This document shows positions 1 through 5,937 of a DNA stretch of 6,841 nucleotides, in pieces; within the stretch, counting starts at the first letter, position 1, and each line of letters opens with the position of its first letter. The notes below the pieces were generated by a model. It did no database searches and had not been told where the DNA came from. It was given only the letters and a program-made list of their open reading frames with translations. Location of the stretch: assembly GCA_026648125.1 (NCBI GenBank), contig JAPKGD010000092.1, positions 1 through 6,841 on the forward strand, in the 5' to 3' direction. The position numbers were made by a program, and so were the translations under genes. The DNA is from Bdellovibrionales bacterium (GTDB lineage Bacteria; Bdellovibrionota; Bdellovibrionia; Bdellovibrionales; UBA1609).

Positions 1-395
1 TCTTTCGAAGTCTAAAGCATTTGGTTTCGACCCTCGAAGAGTGGCAAGCAATGGGAGTACAATTTGTCGCGACCAAGGATAACATCGATTACACCACACC
101 GGCAGGTCGCCTCCTTGCTCAGATTCTCGGCTCACTTGCAGAGTTCGAAAAAAGTCTTCTAATCGAACGGACAATGCTTGGGCTTGAACATGCTAGGCGC
201 TCTGGCAAGACGCTTGGTCGTCCGAAGACCAGAGACGATGTAAAAATTCAAACCCTGCGAAGTCAAGGTTTGAGCTACACGGCGATCCAAAAGCAGCTCG
301 GGATTAGTCGCGGTGCAATTTCCCGGGCAATGCAGGCCGTTCCGAAAACCCCCGAAAAACTGGAGCAAAAAACCAAAGGATTTCAATGGTCGTAA
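1..395 (+). CDS. Serine recombinase (resolvase/invertase family), 5'-truncated by window edge
   Basis: Site-specific DNA recombinase of the small serine resolvase/invertase type, which cuts and rejoins short DNA sites through a Ser-DNA intermediate. The frame is open from base 3 with no start, and its first residues (FRSLKHLVSTLEEW) match the middle of the catalytic domain, so the N-terminus with the nucleophilic Ser lies outside the window. Visible are the block NIDYTTPAGRLLAQILGSLA, the long dimer helix that follows (AEFEKSLLIERT), the GRPK hinge, and a C-terminal helix-turn-helix (LSYTAIQKQLGISRGAISRA). The short length after the hinge fits the small Tn3/Hin-like group, not large phage integrases. 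A TTG at 21 is an internal codon, not the start. It is probably part of a mobile element or invertible segment extending left. The family call is secure; the target site is unknown. Confidence 0.93.
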   Translation, partial: FRSLKHLVSTLEEWQAMGVQFVATKDNIDYTTPAGRLLAQILGSLAEFEKSLLIERTMLGLEHARRSGKTLGRPKTRDDVKIQTLRSQGLSYTAIQKQLGISRGAISRAMQAVPKTPEKLEQKTKGFQWS

Positions 396-400
396 TTTTG

Positions 401-440
401 AAAAAGAGCTGTTCCGGAAACGACCGTTTTCGGAATGCTC
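401..440 (-). terminator. Rho-independent terminator of the minus-strand operon
   Basis: Read on the minus strand, GAGC and GCTC close an outer stem, a small asymmetric internal loop follows, and a 10-bp inner stem (TTCCGAAAAC pairing with GTTTCCGGAA, one G-T wobble) caps in a GGTC loop. The hairpin is followed directly by TTTTTC. It begins 3 bases past the stop codon of the last gene in the leftward operon, as expected for its terminator. Read on the plus strand there is no U-run right after the hairpin, so it is less convincing as a terminator for the recombinase gene. Confidence 0.8.
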
Positions 441-442
441 CG

Positions 443-889
443 TCACGAGACTTTTTTGAGAGGGGAAATTAATTTCCCCTCTCCGGATGACATCAAAAAC
501 GCCTGCCTCAGATACCAGTACGCAGCGCCCTTCATCTGTTGCGAATCTATCGACCCATTGTCGATAGGCACAGTTATCTTCAGAATCTGATCGACGTGCT
601 TTAAGGAAATGTCTTCAGGCGAGAAGTCGTTATCTTTCAACAATTTTGCAAGTTGCTCATGTCGGAATTTGCGATCTTCAGGGGTCTTTGGCTTTGATGG
701 CTTTGCCCATATTTCGCGGCCCCAATTTTCGATAATGGTCGTAACATCTGAGTTGAGTGTTTCATTTTTTTTGCCTTGATTCATATGTGTCCCCACTTCT
801 GGAGAACTTGTCGGATAACAAGTCACTAAGGTGAAGGCTGACCTAGCTGACTGCTGTCCTAAAGTACAGTTGATTTCGGAGCCGCTCAT
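443..889 (-). CDS. Small hydrophilic protein of unknown function, last gene of the envelope operon
   Basis: Not recognised. The 148-residue product has no signal peptide or membrane segment and is probably cytoplasmic. The core (from about residue 36) is charged and mostly helical in composition, with TPEDRKFRHEQLAKLLKDND and a C-terminal QMKGAAYWYLRQAFLMSSGE. The ATG at 889 overlaps the stop of the upstream gene as ATGA and is preceded by AAGGAG at a short 3-base spacing, which suggests translational coupling. An internal ATG at 784 (113 residues, GGGGA upstream) is a real alternative: the first 35 residues look low in conserved character and contain two Cys. The last ten codons lie in a perfect 26-bp palindrome, followed by the operon terminator. 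Its place at the end of a run of exported proteins is the only clue to its role. Confidence 0.65.
   Translation of the reverse strand: MSGSEINCTLGQQSARSAFTLVTCYPTSSPEVGTHMNQGKKNETLNSDVTTIIENWGREIWAKPSKPKTPEDRKFRHEQLAKLLKDNDFSPEDISLKHVDQILKITVPIDNGSIDSQQMKGAAYWYLRQAFLMSSGEGKLISPLKKVS
458..483. repeat. Perfect 26-bp palindrome at the 3' end of a coding region
   Basis: The half-site GAGAGGGGAAATT is followed at once by its exact reverse complement AATTTCCCCTCTC, giving 13+13 bp with no spacer, centred between 470 and 471. It lies inside the last codons of the small minus-strand gene. On the plus strand six T residues precede it, so neither orientation has a U-run after the hairpin and it is not a classical terminator. 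A protein-binding site, a recombination site or an mRNA 3'-end hairpin are possible. Confidence 0.85.
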
Positions 890-1752
890 TTGCTCCTTAG
901 ATCACTTACAGTCACCGCATATCTACAGAACAGGTCCAGTTTCATTTCAACAGAAAATCGAGTGTCTCCATTTTCGACAGATGCCTCGGCAATCGAGGTC
1001 GAATTTCTTGCAATCCACCTCCACAGAAAATCCTGATGGCCTAGTGCCAGTTTTGGAGAGAATGTGTCGCGATCATAACCAAAGTAGTGATTGTCCGCAG
1101 GCAGCTTAATGCGTGGAGTAGGATCTATTTTTTCAAATTTGGTTATCACGTCATAAGGAATGCGGTATGTGTACCGCTGAAACAAAAATTGCATGTCAAC
1201 GTATCCGCCTTCACGAAAGAATAAAGGCTTCAAGAAACGTGCAGCATAGGTCTTCAACAACAACTGCTCACTACTAACAAAGTTCCGTCGGTCGTAGGCT
1301 TCTCGATCTACGACATCTAGTTGGTCTTCATCTAGCGGCTGATCCATATTTTCCGGCTGACTGGCTCCGCTAAATGACTGGCCAGCGTAGTAAAAGAATT
1401 CCTTTTTTAAGAATTTCTGGGCCCCTTGCAAATGAGAAATCTTCCAGGCGTTGGCTTCGTCCAAGGGCAAGCCATTTGTGCTAGGCGGACTATAGGTGAA
1501 CGTCCGCTTTATAGAGACCCGAGGACTGGAGCCGTTGCAAAGAGCGGCTTCAATCTGCTGTAGTTGTGCCGCCTTATTAGCACCAGACTCGATTGCCGAT
1601 GATATCTGATTGTAAACTGCTTTCGGCAGCAAATGAGGTTGGAGCAATTTGACTGCGGGCCGATCAGTAGATGCCACGCGGACCGGCTCGCTCGCACAGC
1701 CGACTGCAATCACCACAAAAGTCAATAGAAGTGGTCCATTACATCTTATCAA
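886..1752 (-). CDS. Unrecognised 288-residue lipoprotein
   Basis: Family not recognised. I place the start at the TTG at 1752, not at ATGs further upstream (1797, 1791): GGAGG lies 6 bases before the TTG (1759-1763), and this start gives a compact lipoprotein signal peptide, a hydrophobic run PLLLTFVVIAVGC with the lipid-carrying Cys at residue 19. The earlier starts would add an Arg-rich stretch that only mirrors the end of the upstream gene in another frame. The lipobox (AVGC) lacks the usual Leu at -3. Residues after the Cys are Ala-Ser, compatible with outer-membrane retention. The mature part is rich in aromatic residues (EFFYYAG, FLFQRYTYRIPYDV, DFLWRWI) and holds Cys72 and Cys276, which could pair. 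It overlaps the upstream gene by 14 bases and the downstream gene by 4. Confidence 0.8.
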   Translation of the reverse strand: MIRCNGPLLLTFVVIAVGCASEPVRVASTDRPAVKLLQPHLLPKAVYNQISSAIESGANKAAQLQQIEAALCNGSSPRVSIKRTFTYSPPSTNGLPLDEANAWKISHLQGAQKFLKKEFFYYAGQSFSGASQPENMDQPLDEDQLDVVDREAYDRRNFVSSEQLLLKTYAARFLKPLFFREGGYVDMQFLFQRYTYRIPYDVITKFEKIDPTPRIKLPADNHYFGYDRDTFSPKLALGHQDFLWRWIARNSTSIAEASVENGDTRFSVEMKLDLFCRYAVTVSDLRSK

Positions 1753-2488
1753 GATAGACCTCCATCGCCTCGGATTCACTGTCTTGCACATTGCCATGCA
1801 CTTTCAGATGTTTTGGCGCAAAACCGGCGGGGCCGCGGACGATCATTTCTTTGTCCGTCGGCAACACCATGACCGTCACAGGATTGTTCTTGCAAAGAAT
1901 AGTTCGGCTTTGTTTGCCTCTGATTAGAATCGACTCACAGGAAGGAACCACTGAGAGGATCAGATGTCGATTCTCACCACGCGAAATTTTCCCAGCAGCG
2001 GGTTTAGACGTAGAAGCGGTTCCATCGACGATCTCAATGCTTTTTCCCGTACCTTTCTCAGGAGGCTGTGACCCATTGAATCGATCTGGCTCGTCGATCA
2101 TTTGGACGCGGGCTTTTTTCAGGTCGAATTCACATTTGAGCCACACAGTATAGAAGCCTCCCTTGTCCTCGACATACTCATTCAAAGGTTTGCAAACGAG
2201 GCCCTCAACCTTTTTCGTACTCGACACCTCTGAGTGAAAGCTTGCGCTTTTTTCAGTCTCAATACTCATACTCTGAATATTGGCAGACCCGTTCACCTGA
2301 TCGGCGGCAGTTCCCTTAGCCTGGTCGATTGCCGAACGCCTCGCTAAATCAAGTGAAGGTCCACTCCCTGTTGAGACCAAGTGAAGAGTGGAACCTTTGT
2401 GCTGGATTCCGTTTTGACGAGTCCATTCCGGCGGGGCCGCGACCGCAGTGGTTGAAAGAATCAGGCACACGAGTGCCATGGTCTTCAT
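1739..2488 (-). CDS. Secreted protein with LPP20-like region and beta-rich C-terminal domain
   Basis: Exported 249-residue protein. The chosen start, ATG at 2488, gives a clean Sec signal peptide (MKTMALVCLILSTTAVAA, cut before PPEW); the frame is open further upstream but that part overlaps the preceding gene. The ribosome site is weak (GGTAG), so coupling to the gene ending 19 bases earlier is likely. Residues 19-128 begin PPEWTRQNG, contain an Ala-rich helix (LDLARRSAIDQAKGTAADQ), then paired strands ending in GGFYTVWLKCEFD. That order resembles the LPP20/FlgT-N type fold seen in envelope and flagellar accessory proteins. After a Pro/Lys/Ser linker (about 138-170), residues 172-249 look like a small beta-sandwich and vaguely resemble a PEGA domain. 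Four Cys (100, 119, 184, 199) may form disulfides. The LPP20 assignment is by pattern only. Confidence 0.78.
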   Translation of the reverse strand: MKTMALVCLILSTTAVAAPPEWTRQNGIQHKGSTLHLVSTGSGPSLDLARRSAIDQAKGTAADQVNGSANIQSMSIETEKSASFHSEVSSTKKVEGLVCKPLNEYVEDKGGFYTVWLKCEFDLKKARVQMIDEPDRFNGSQPPEKGTGKSIEIVDGTASTSKPAAGKISRGENRHLILSVVPSCESILIRGKQSRTILCKNNPVTVMVLPTDKEMIVRGPAGFAPKHLKVHGNVQDSESEAMEVYLDKM

Positions 2489-2507
2489 ATTTACTACCGG
2501 CCGACGA

Positions 2508-3134
2508 TTACTTTCCACTGACGAATTGATCCCAATGCTTGTCGACCTTCTCTGCGAACTCGGCGCTGATACCAGCCTTACCTTTGCTTCGGCGAATAGC
2601 ATCTACAATGGCCGTTTTGAAATCATCCTCTGGCATCTCAACCATGGCGAAGACACGGTACTGTACTGCGACCTGACCATTCTCTTGAGTCGTTGCCACC
2701 TTTTCCCAGTATCTCTTGCTAGAGCGAAGACTACTTGTTGTGAGTTTGCTTGCTTCAGCGCCGATGTAGCGAGCCTGAGTGCCACTCATGGCAGTACCTT
2801 CTTCTGCATTTTGGAAAATGAAATCGAGACGCTGTTCAATAGCATTTGAGATTGCAGCCTTACCGTTGTTCTCCGCGATTCTAAAGCCAGCTTCAACTCG
2901 ATCATCTGCCGGCATCGACGTCATCCCCATCGAGTACACCTTACCGCCCTCAATTCGGAATGGCTCCGACTCTTTGAGCCAGCTTGGCCGAGAGGACAGT
3001 TCGTCGATTCTTGATAGGACGCGCTCCTCACCGACATTACCCTGAATCTCCGCTATCTTTTTCGAATTGGTGGACGAACAGCCCACAATTGCAGCGATGA
3101 TCAGCAAAATGATTGTGCAGTTTTGTAAGCCCAT
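2508..3134 (-). CDS. LPP20-like outer-membrane lipoprotein
   Basis: Predicted 208-residue lipoprotein. AAGGAG lies 6 bases before the ATG, a strong site. The N-terminus MGLQNCTIILLIIAAIVGC is a signal peptide with lipobox IVGC and lipidated Cys19; the next residues are Ser-Ser, consistent with sorting to the outer membrane. After a linker with a helical stretch (VGEERVLSRIDEL), residues 49-168 start RPSWLKES, then GGKVYSMGMTSM, an Ala/Asn-rich helix (AGFRIAENNGKAAISNAIEQ) and a final strand VAVQYRVFAMVEMP. This is the general layout of LPP20-family lipoproteins (including Campylobacter FlgP). The following gene has a second copy of the same layout. A basic helix (about 172-208) closes the protein. 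Neighbours are all exported, so an envelope assembly role is plausible; family membership is moderate in certainty. Confidence 0.83.
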   Translation of the reverse strand: MGLQNCTIILLIIAAIVGCSSTNSKKIAEIQGNVGEERVLSRIDELSSRPSWLKESEPFRIEGGKVYSMGMTSMPADDRVEAGFRIAENNGKAAISNAIEQRLDFIFQNAEEGTAMSGTQARYIGAEASKLTTSSLRSSKRYWEKVATTQENGQVAVQYRVFAMVEMPEDDFKTAIVDAIRRSKGKAGISAEFAEKVDKHWDQFVSGK

Positions 3135-3153
3135 AGGTTACTCCTTTTTTAAA

Positions 3154-3777
3154 TCAGTTTTTCTGCTGGTGCTGAACCAAGGTTCCAAGGTCCAACAAAA
3201 CCAGGTATAGGGAATCCTTCGCTGTGTTAGTTGCGAAGAATTGCTCGCCTTTTTGATAGATCTTTTGCTTGGATTCGGTGCCCAACACTTTCATGAACGG
3301 GCCGAGTGAATACAGACCGTTGATCTTGGCAATTCCCTTGAACTTTTCTGTATCCGAGCGTTGAGTTCCGCCTTGAATAAGGTTATCCAACTCAGGGTTA
3401 CTCTTGTTTTCCTTCGCATCGAGTTCAACTTCGATTCGAACCAGCTTTTCTCCAGCCATTACCAATGCGATGCTTTTGACTTTTTTTGATTTTGCACGGT
3501 CGGATGTGAAGGAACAGTTGATCAGTTTATAGCCTTTATCCAGATCCTTTGGCGACTCCGCACAAACATCCTTATACTCGAAAATGACGGATGCCAGTTT
3601 GTTTTGGTGAAGCACCTTCAAGTGTTCAGCTTGGTTGAGGTAGTGAATTGATGCGCGCTTGCAGGAACCGGCAATCTGGTCTTTGTTTTGACCGAGCTGA
3701 AAATCATAGAAGCCAACCGTCTGAGCACTGGCGATCGACGCACAAAACACAATTGCAACCAAGGTCAATGTTTTCAT
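3154..3777 (-). CDS. Secreted protein of unknown function (periplasmic)
   Basis: Not recognised. The 207-residue product starts with a textbook Sec signal peptide, MKTLTLVAIVFCASIASA, with cleavage expected after ASA and a mature start QTVGFYDFQLGQ. The mature protein is lysine-rich, without further membrane segments, and has three Cys (39, 72, 88). The opening phrase 'GFYDFQLGQNKDQIAGSCK' followed by alternating strands (ASVIFEYKDV, IALVMAGEKLVRIEVELD) recalls periplasmic proteins in which a short motif precedes a beta-sheet domain, but no family can be named. The ATG overlaps the stop of the XRE gene as ATGA, with GGAG six bases before it, so the two are almost certainly co-translated. About 20 bases separate it from the LPP20-like lipoprotein gene downstream. 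Confidence 0.82.
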   Translation of the reverse strand: MKTLTLVAIVFCASIASAQTVGFYDFQLGQNKDQIAGSCKRASIHYLNQAEHLKVLHQNKLASVIFEYKDVCAESPKDLDKGYKLINCSFTSDRAKSKKVKSIALVMAGEKLVRIEVELDAKENKSNPELDNLIQGGTQRSDTEKFKGIAKINGLYSLGPFMKVLGTESKQKIYQKGEQFFATNTAKDSLYLVLLDLGTLVQHQQKN

Positions 3778-4283
3778 TTCTTGCTCCCCCCTTTGATGAG
3801 ATCGCCAATGTCCTCATCTCCGGCAATTTCTTCGATGGTCAGTTTCACCCATCGGCTGAAGATCTTCTTGGTCGGCAGTCCTTCGATTCGTTTGTTTGGT
3901 TCTTTGCCCCCTAAAAGGAAGTCGATGCTCACACCAAAATAGCTCGACATTGCGATGAGATGGTTGGGATCAATCTGATGTCTGTCGGGCTTCAAGTATC
4001 CGTTGAATGTTGAAAGCGGAACACCACAGGCTTTGGCTGCCTTTCGCGCCGACTGACCTCTCTTTTTCAATAGATCTCGAAGCACCAAGTGCAGTTTATG
4101 GTGCATACTACTATATCTTTGACCGCCGACGATGGCTTGGGGAGTCGGGAGCGAGATGCCGCTCACACTGACCAGCATCTCGCTCAGGCCTGACGGCAAG
4201 GTCGGCTCAGGAGCATTGCCCCTGGCTTCATCCGTGGCCTTTGTCTTTTGTCCTAATGCTGGACGAGTACGAGATCCCGTCAA
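3774..4283 (-). CDS. XRE-family helix-turn-helix transcriptional regulator, first gene of the envelope operon
   Basis: DNA-binding protein of the Cro/CI (XRE) type. The helix-turn-helix spans about residues 64-124: LVLRDLLKKRGQSARKAAKA, then CGVPLSTFNGYLKPDR as the recognition part, and the typical ending ALSSYFGVSIDFLLGG-like (here AMSSYFGVSIDFLLGG). A 45-residue acidic/basic C-terminal tail follows. The start is uncertain. TTG at 4283 has AGGGAGGG seven bases upstream and gives 169 residues; ATG at 4106 (110 residues, MHHKLH) would begin just before the domain but has no clear ribosome site. I prefer the TTG. The extra N-terminus looks disordered and its DNA contains an 11-bp inverted repeat. 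Leading an operon of exported proteins suggests it controls them and itself. Its stop overlaps the next start (ATGA). Confidence 0.82.
   Translation of the reverse strand: MTGSRTRPALGQKTKATDEARGNAPEPTLPSGLSEMLVSVSGISLPTPQAIVGGQRYSSMHHKLHLVLRDLLKKRGQSARKAAKACGVPLSTFNGYLKPDRHQIDPNHLIAMSSYFGVSIDFLLGGKEPNKRIEGLPTKKIFSRWVKLTIEEIAGDEDIGDLIKGGSKK
4149..4185. repeat. 11-bp perfect inverted repeat at the 5' end of the XRE gene
   Basis: GAGCGAGATGC (4149-4159) and its exact reverse complement GCATCTCGCTC (4175-4185) are separated by 15 bases. In the minus-strand mRNA they can form a stem 100 or more bases after the preferred TTG start, with an in-frame ATG (4178) in one arm. If translation really begins at the ATG at 4106, the repeat would sit in the leader and could be an operator or an attenuating hairpin. 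Confidence 0.75.
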
Positions 4284-4406
4284 TCAATGCCCTCCCTCAA
4301 CGTTCAAAATGGGCGACTCAAACTGAAAGGCCAACGAAGGCTCGTCCAAGACACCCAAGTTCAGTTTCGTCCGCTGGCGGCGGGCTAATAACTGGTAAAG
4401 TGACAT
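4284..4406 (-). CDS. Possible 40-residue leader ORF before the XRE gene (doubtful)
   Basis: A short minus-strand frame runs from ATG 4406 to a TGA abutting the TTG start of the XRE gene. It encodes MSLYQLLARRQRTKLNLGVL and a further 20 residues ending NVEGGH; the ribosome site of the XRE gene lies inside its last codons, which would suit coupling. No good ribosome site precedes its own ATG, and the frame is open further upstream through the antisense of the divergent gene, so it may be chance. It is listed because the divergent intergenic region is otherwise empty of recognisable genes and its placement is suggestive. Confidence 0.22.
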   Translation of the reverse strand: MSLYQLLARRQRTKLNLGVLDEPSLAFQFESPILNVEGGH

Positions 4407-4433
4407 TTCCGATGCCGCTGATATGCTTGAAGT

Positions 4434-5228
4434 GTGAAACTGTTTCGAATCAACCCAACAATCCGCGAGGCAAATAAGTATCTTTCCGAGACGGTTGATG
4501 ATCTTTCGAAGAAGCACGGCGGTGTCTCGAATGAAGACTTCGAGCGCGATCTTGTGGCCGCCACCGGCATCGGCTGGAAGCAGGTTAAGAACTACAAGAA
4601 TCATCCCAAGCCGCGCGAACGGCTCAAAGACAATGCGGTCGTCTTGAGATTCATCCTTCAGGCTCGCGCACGGGACACCGGCAGGAAAGTCCGCCGGATT
4701 GCCACCATGGCGGTTTCGGTCCTTGCCTTCGCCTACGTGGTGTTCTGGTACGCAATGATCCCGAAAAAGACCGAACAGTTTGTCATTCATGAAGTTCCTC
4801 CGAATGCGTACAGTTCAGAGGTGGTTGAGACGCGGGTGTTTCTGACTCTGCCGTCCAAGTCTTGGATGTTCCGCCTGGGACCGCTCGAGCACTCGAGCGT
4901 GCCGGTGGATAAGTTCACCTGTATGGATAACCAAGGAGGCGGCACAAAGAGTTGTGCATTTCGCGATCCCGACATCCAAGTGACCCTTGTTCTCGACGGC
5001 AACATGGTACGGCGATACACGATTGTTGCATTCCGATCGGAAGATATTGCGGAACTGAAGGACCGCTTGGTGGATTTGCTCGGCGAGCGGGTATCTCGGT
5101 TCCCTGCCAGCACCAAGCCGTTGGATGAATTGTCGATTGCAGCGGGCAAAGAGTCCGTGCATTTAATGGCCACCGCCGCCGGCCACGACATGCGGCCGAT
5201 GCTGTCCATAACAGTATCCTTGCAGTAA
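4434..5228 (+). CDS. Single-pass inner-membrane protein with possible cytoplasmic HTH and periplasmic two-Cys domain
   Basis: Not assigned to a family. Start GTG at 4434 is the first start codon after an in-frame stop six bases upstream; no strong ribosome site is visible. The 264-residue product has a charged N-terminal part (1-88), a basic stop-transfer flank RKVRR (84-88), one membrane segment (about 89-109, IATMAVSVLAFAYVVFWYAM) and a C-terminal domain (110-264). The positive-inside rule puts the N-terminus in the cytoplasm and the larger part in the periplasm, where Cys163 and Cys174 flank a Gly-rich loop (CMDNQGGGTKSC) and could form a disulfide. Residues 33-57 (DFERDLVAATGIGWKQVKNY) look like a helix-turn-helix, so a ToxR-like one-component membrane regulator is possible; that is inference. 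It is divergent from the XRE-led operon, separated by about 150 bases that must hold both promoters. Confidence 0.85.
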   Translation: MKLFRINPTIREANKYLSETVDDLSKKHGGVSNEDFERDLVAATGIGWKQVKNYKNHPKPRERLKDNAVVLRFILQARARDTGRKVRRIATMAVSVLAFAYVVFWYAMIPKKTEQFVIHEVPPNAYSSEVVETRVFLTLPSKSWMFRLGPLEHSSVPVDKFTCMDNQGGGTKSCAFRDPDIQVTLVLDGNMVRRYTIVAFRSEDIAELKDRLVDLLGERVSRFPASTKPLDELSIAAGKESVHLMATAAGHDMRPMLSITVSLQ

Positions 5229-5272
5229 CGATTTCGGAACGCTCCCATTTTCTAAAAATGCCCAGGGTCGGT

Positions 5273-5301
5273 CCAAAAGGGATAAACTTTTTGGAGTTTT
5301 T
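5273..5301 (+). terminator. Weak candidate terminator after the membrane-protein gene
   Basis: CCAAAA (5273-5278) can pair with TTTTGG (5289-5294) across a 10-base loop, followed by AG and five T (5297-5301). The stem is AT-rich and short, so this is a weak candidate only. The T-rich part also contains the 8-mer TTTTTGGA twice (5288-5295, 5297-5304), nine bases apart. Confidence 0.25.
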
Positions 5302-5331
5302 GGAAACCCGATAAATTTCAATGCTCGTGCG

Positions 5332-5348
5332 CGACTCGAACCGAGTCG
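5332..5348 (+). promoter_or_regulatory. Leader hairpin upstream of the aspartic protease gene
   Basis: CGACTCG (5332-5338) and CGAGTCG (5342-5348) form a perfect 7-bp stem with an AAC loop. The hairpin ends 13 bases before the GGAGGAG ribosome site (5362-5368) of the protease gene. No U-run follows, so it is not a terminator; it may shape translation, stabilise the mRNA or be a binding site for a dimeric protein. Confidence 0.45.
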
Positions 5349-5374
5349 GCAATCTTTAGGGGGAGGAGAAACCC

Positions 5375-5884
5375 ATGCACAAAGCAATGATGAAGGCCAT
5401 GAGATCCGTGAATGCAGTTCAAGTTTCCACCCAGAGTGGTCCGCCCCCGATTAAGAACATCCCCGTGGAAGTCATTGGAAAATCTGAAAAAACGCTCAGA
5501 TGTCCGCGGTGGCCGGCGAGAAACTACATTGCAACCGCAAATCTCCGGAACCTATCAAATGGCAAGGAAATTCAAGGATGCGAATTCGTCATCGACACCG
5601 GCTGCCACGGTGCGGTCGTTATTCCCGCATTCGTCGCAGACCAAATCGGTCTGGATAATTCAACTCTCATCGATGTACCGACCATGGGAACAGCGGACGG
5701 CGCGACGGTTGATGCCCCTACCTACAAGGTACTTCTGATCATCAACGGCATTCCAATACAGACTACTGCAATGGTTTCTGGAACGGCCGGCGAGAAGGCA
5801 CTGATCGGCGCGGAGCTGCTATCGCTTTTTGATCTGGAGATTCGCGGCGACTCATGTCGCCTGTCTCTGGTCGCCTCGAAGTAG
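5375..5884 (+). CDS. Retropepsin-like (clan AA) aspartic protease
   Basis: A 169-residue protein with the signature of bacterial retroviral-type aspartic proteases. Residues 71-78 are FVIDTGCH, containing the catalytic DTG (Asp74) of one half-site; active enzymes of this size work as dimers. After it come VVIPAFVADQIGL, a flap-like segment GTADGATVDAPTYKV (105-119) and the second conserved patch LIGAELLSLFDLEI (143-156), which matches the 'hhG-hhL' part of the clan. Unusually, Cys77 follows the DTG where Ser or Ala is usual. There is no signal peptide or membrane segment, so it should act in the cytoplasm. The ATG at 5375 has GGAGGAG six bases upstream, the strongest ribosome site in the window; ATGs at codons 5 and 6 are later alternatives. 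The substrate is unknown; the membrane protein just upstream is a candidate only by proximity. Confidence 0.88.
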   Translation: MHKAMMKAMRSVNAVQVSTQSGPPPIKNIPVEVIGKSEKTLRCPRWPARNYIATANLRNLSNGKEIQGCEFVIDTGCHGAVVIPAFVADQIGLDNSTLIDVPTMGTADGATVDAPTYKVLLIINGIPIQTTAMVSGTAGEKALIGAELLSLFDLEIRGDSCRLSLVASK

Positions 5885-5937
5885 CGCGAATCAAAATTTT
5901 CTGAGCATTTTTCTGCGAACCTGGTGATTATTCGATC

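Noticed and set aside
159..446. Minus-strand frame of 95 codons opposite the recombinase gene
   Set aside because: It lies antisense to a clear recombinase domain and its translation shows no domain pattern.
4107..4120. TATAGT as a -10 box for a leaderless XRE mRNA
   Set aside because: No -35 element at 16-18 bases, and the TTG start with AGGGAGGG upstream explains the frame better.
428..5246. Near-repeat TTTCGGAAtGCTCC (428) and TTTCGGAAcGCTCC (5232)
   Set aside because: Fourteen bases with one mismatch are expected by chance in a window this size, and one copy is part of the terminator stem.
4407..5352. Several minus-strand frames opposite the membrane-protein gene
   Set aside because: Arg/Ser/Pro-rich translations without structure; the plus frame has a membrane segment and ordered domains. 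Only the 40-codon tail at 4284-4406, outside the plus gene, is kept as doubtful.
5320..5360. tRNA fragment on the minus strand (GGTTCGAGTC, like a T-arm)
   Set aside because: The T-stem does not pair around a 7-base loop, and no anticodon arm or acceptor stem can be built.
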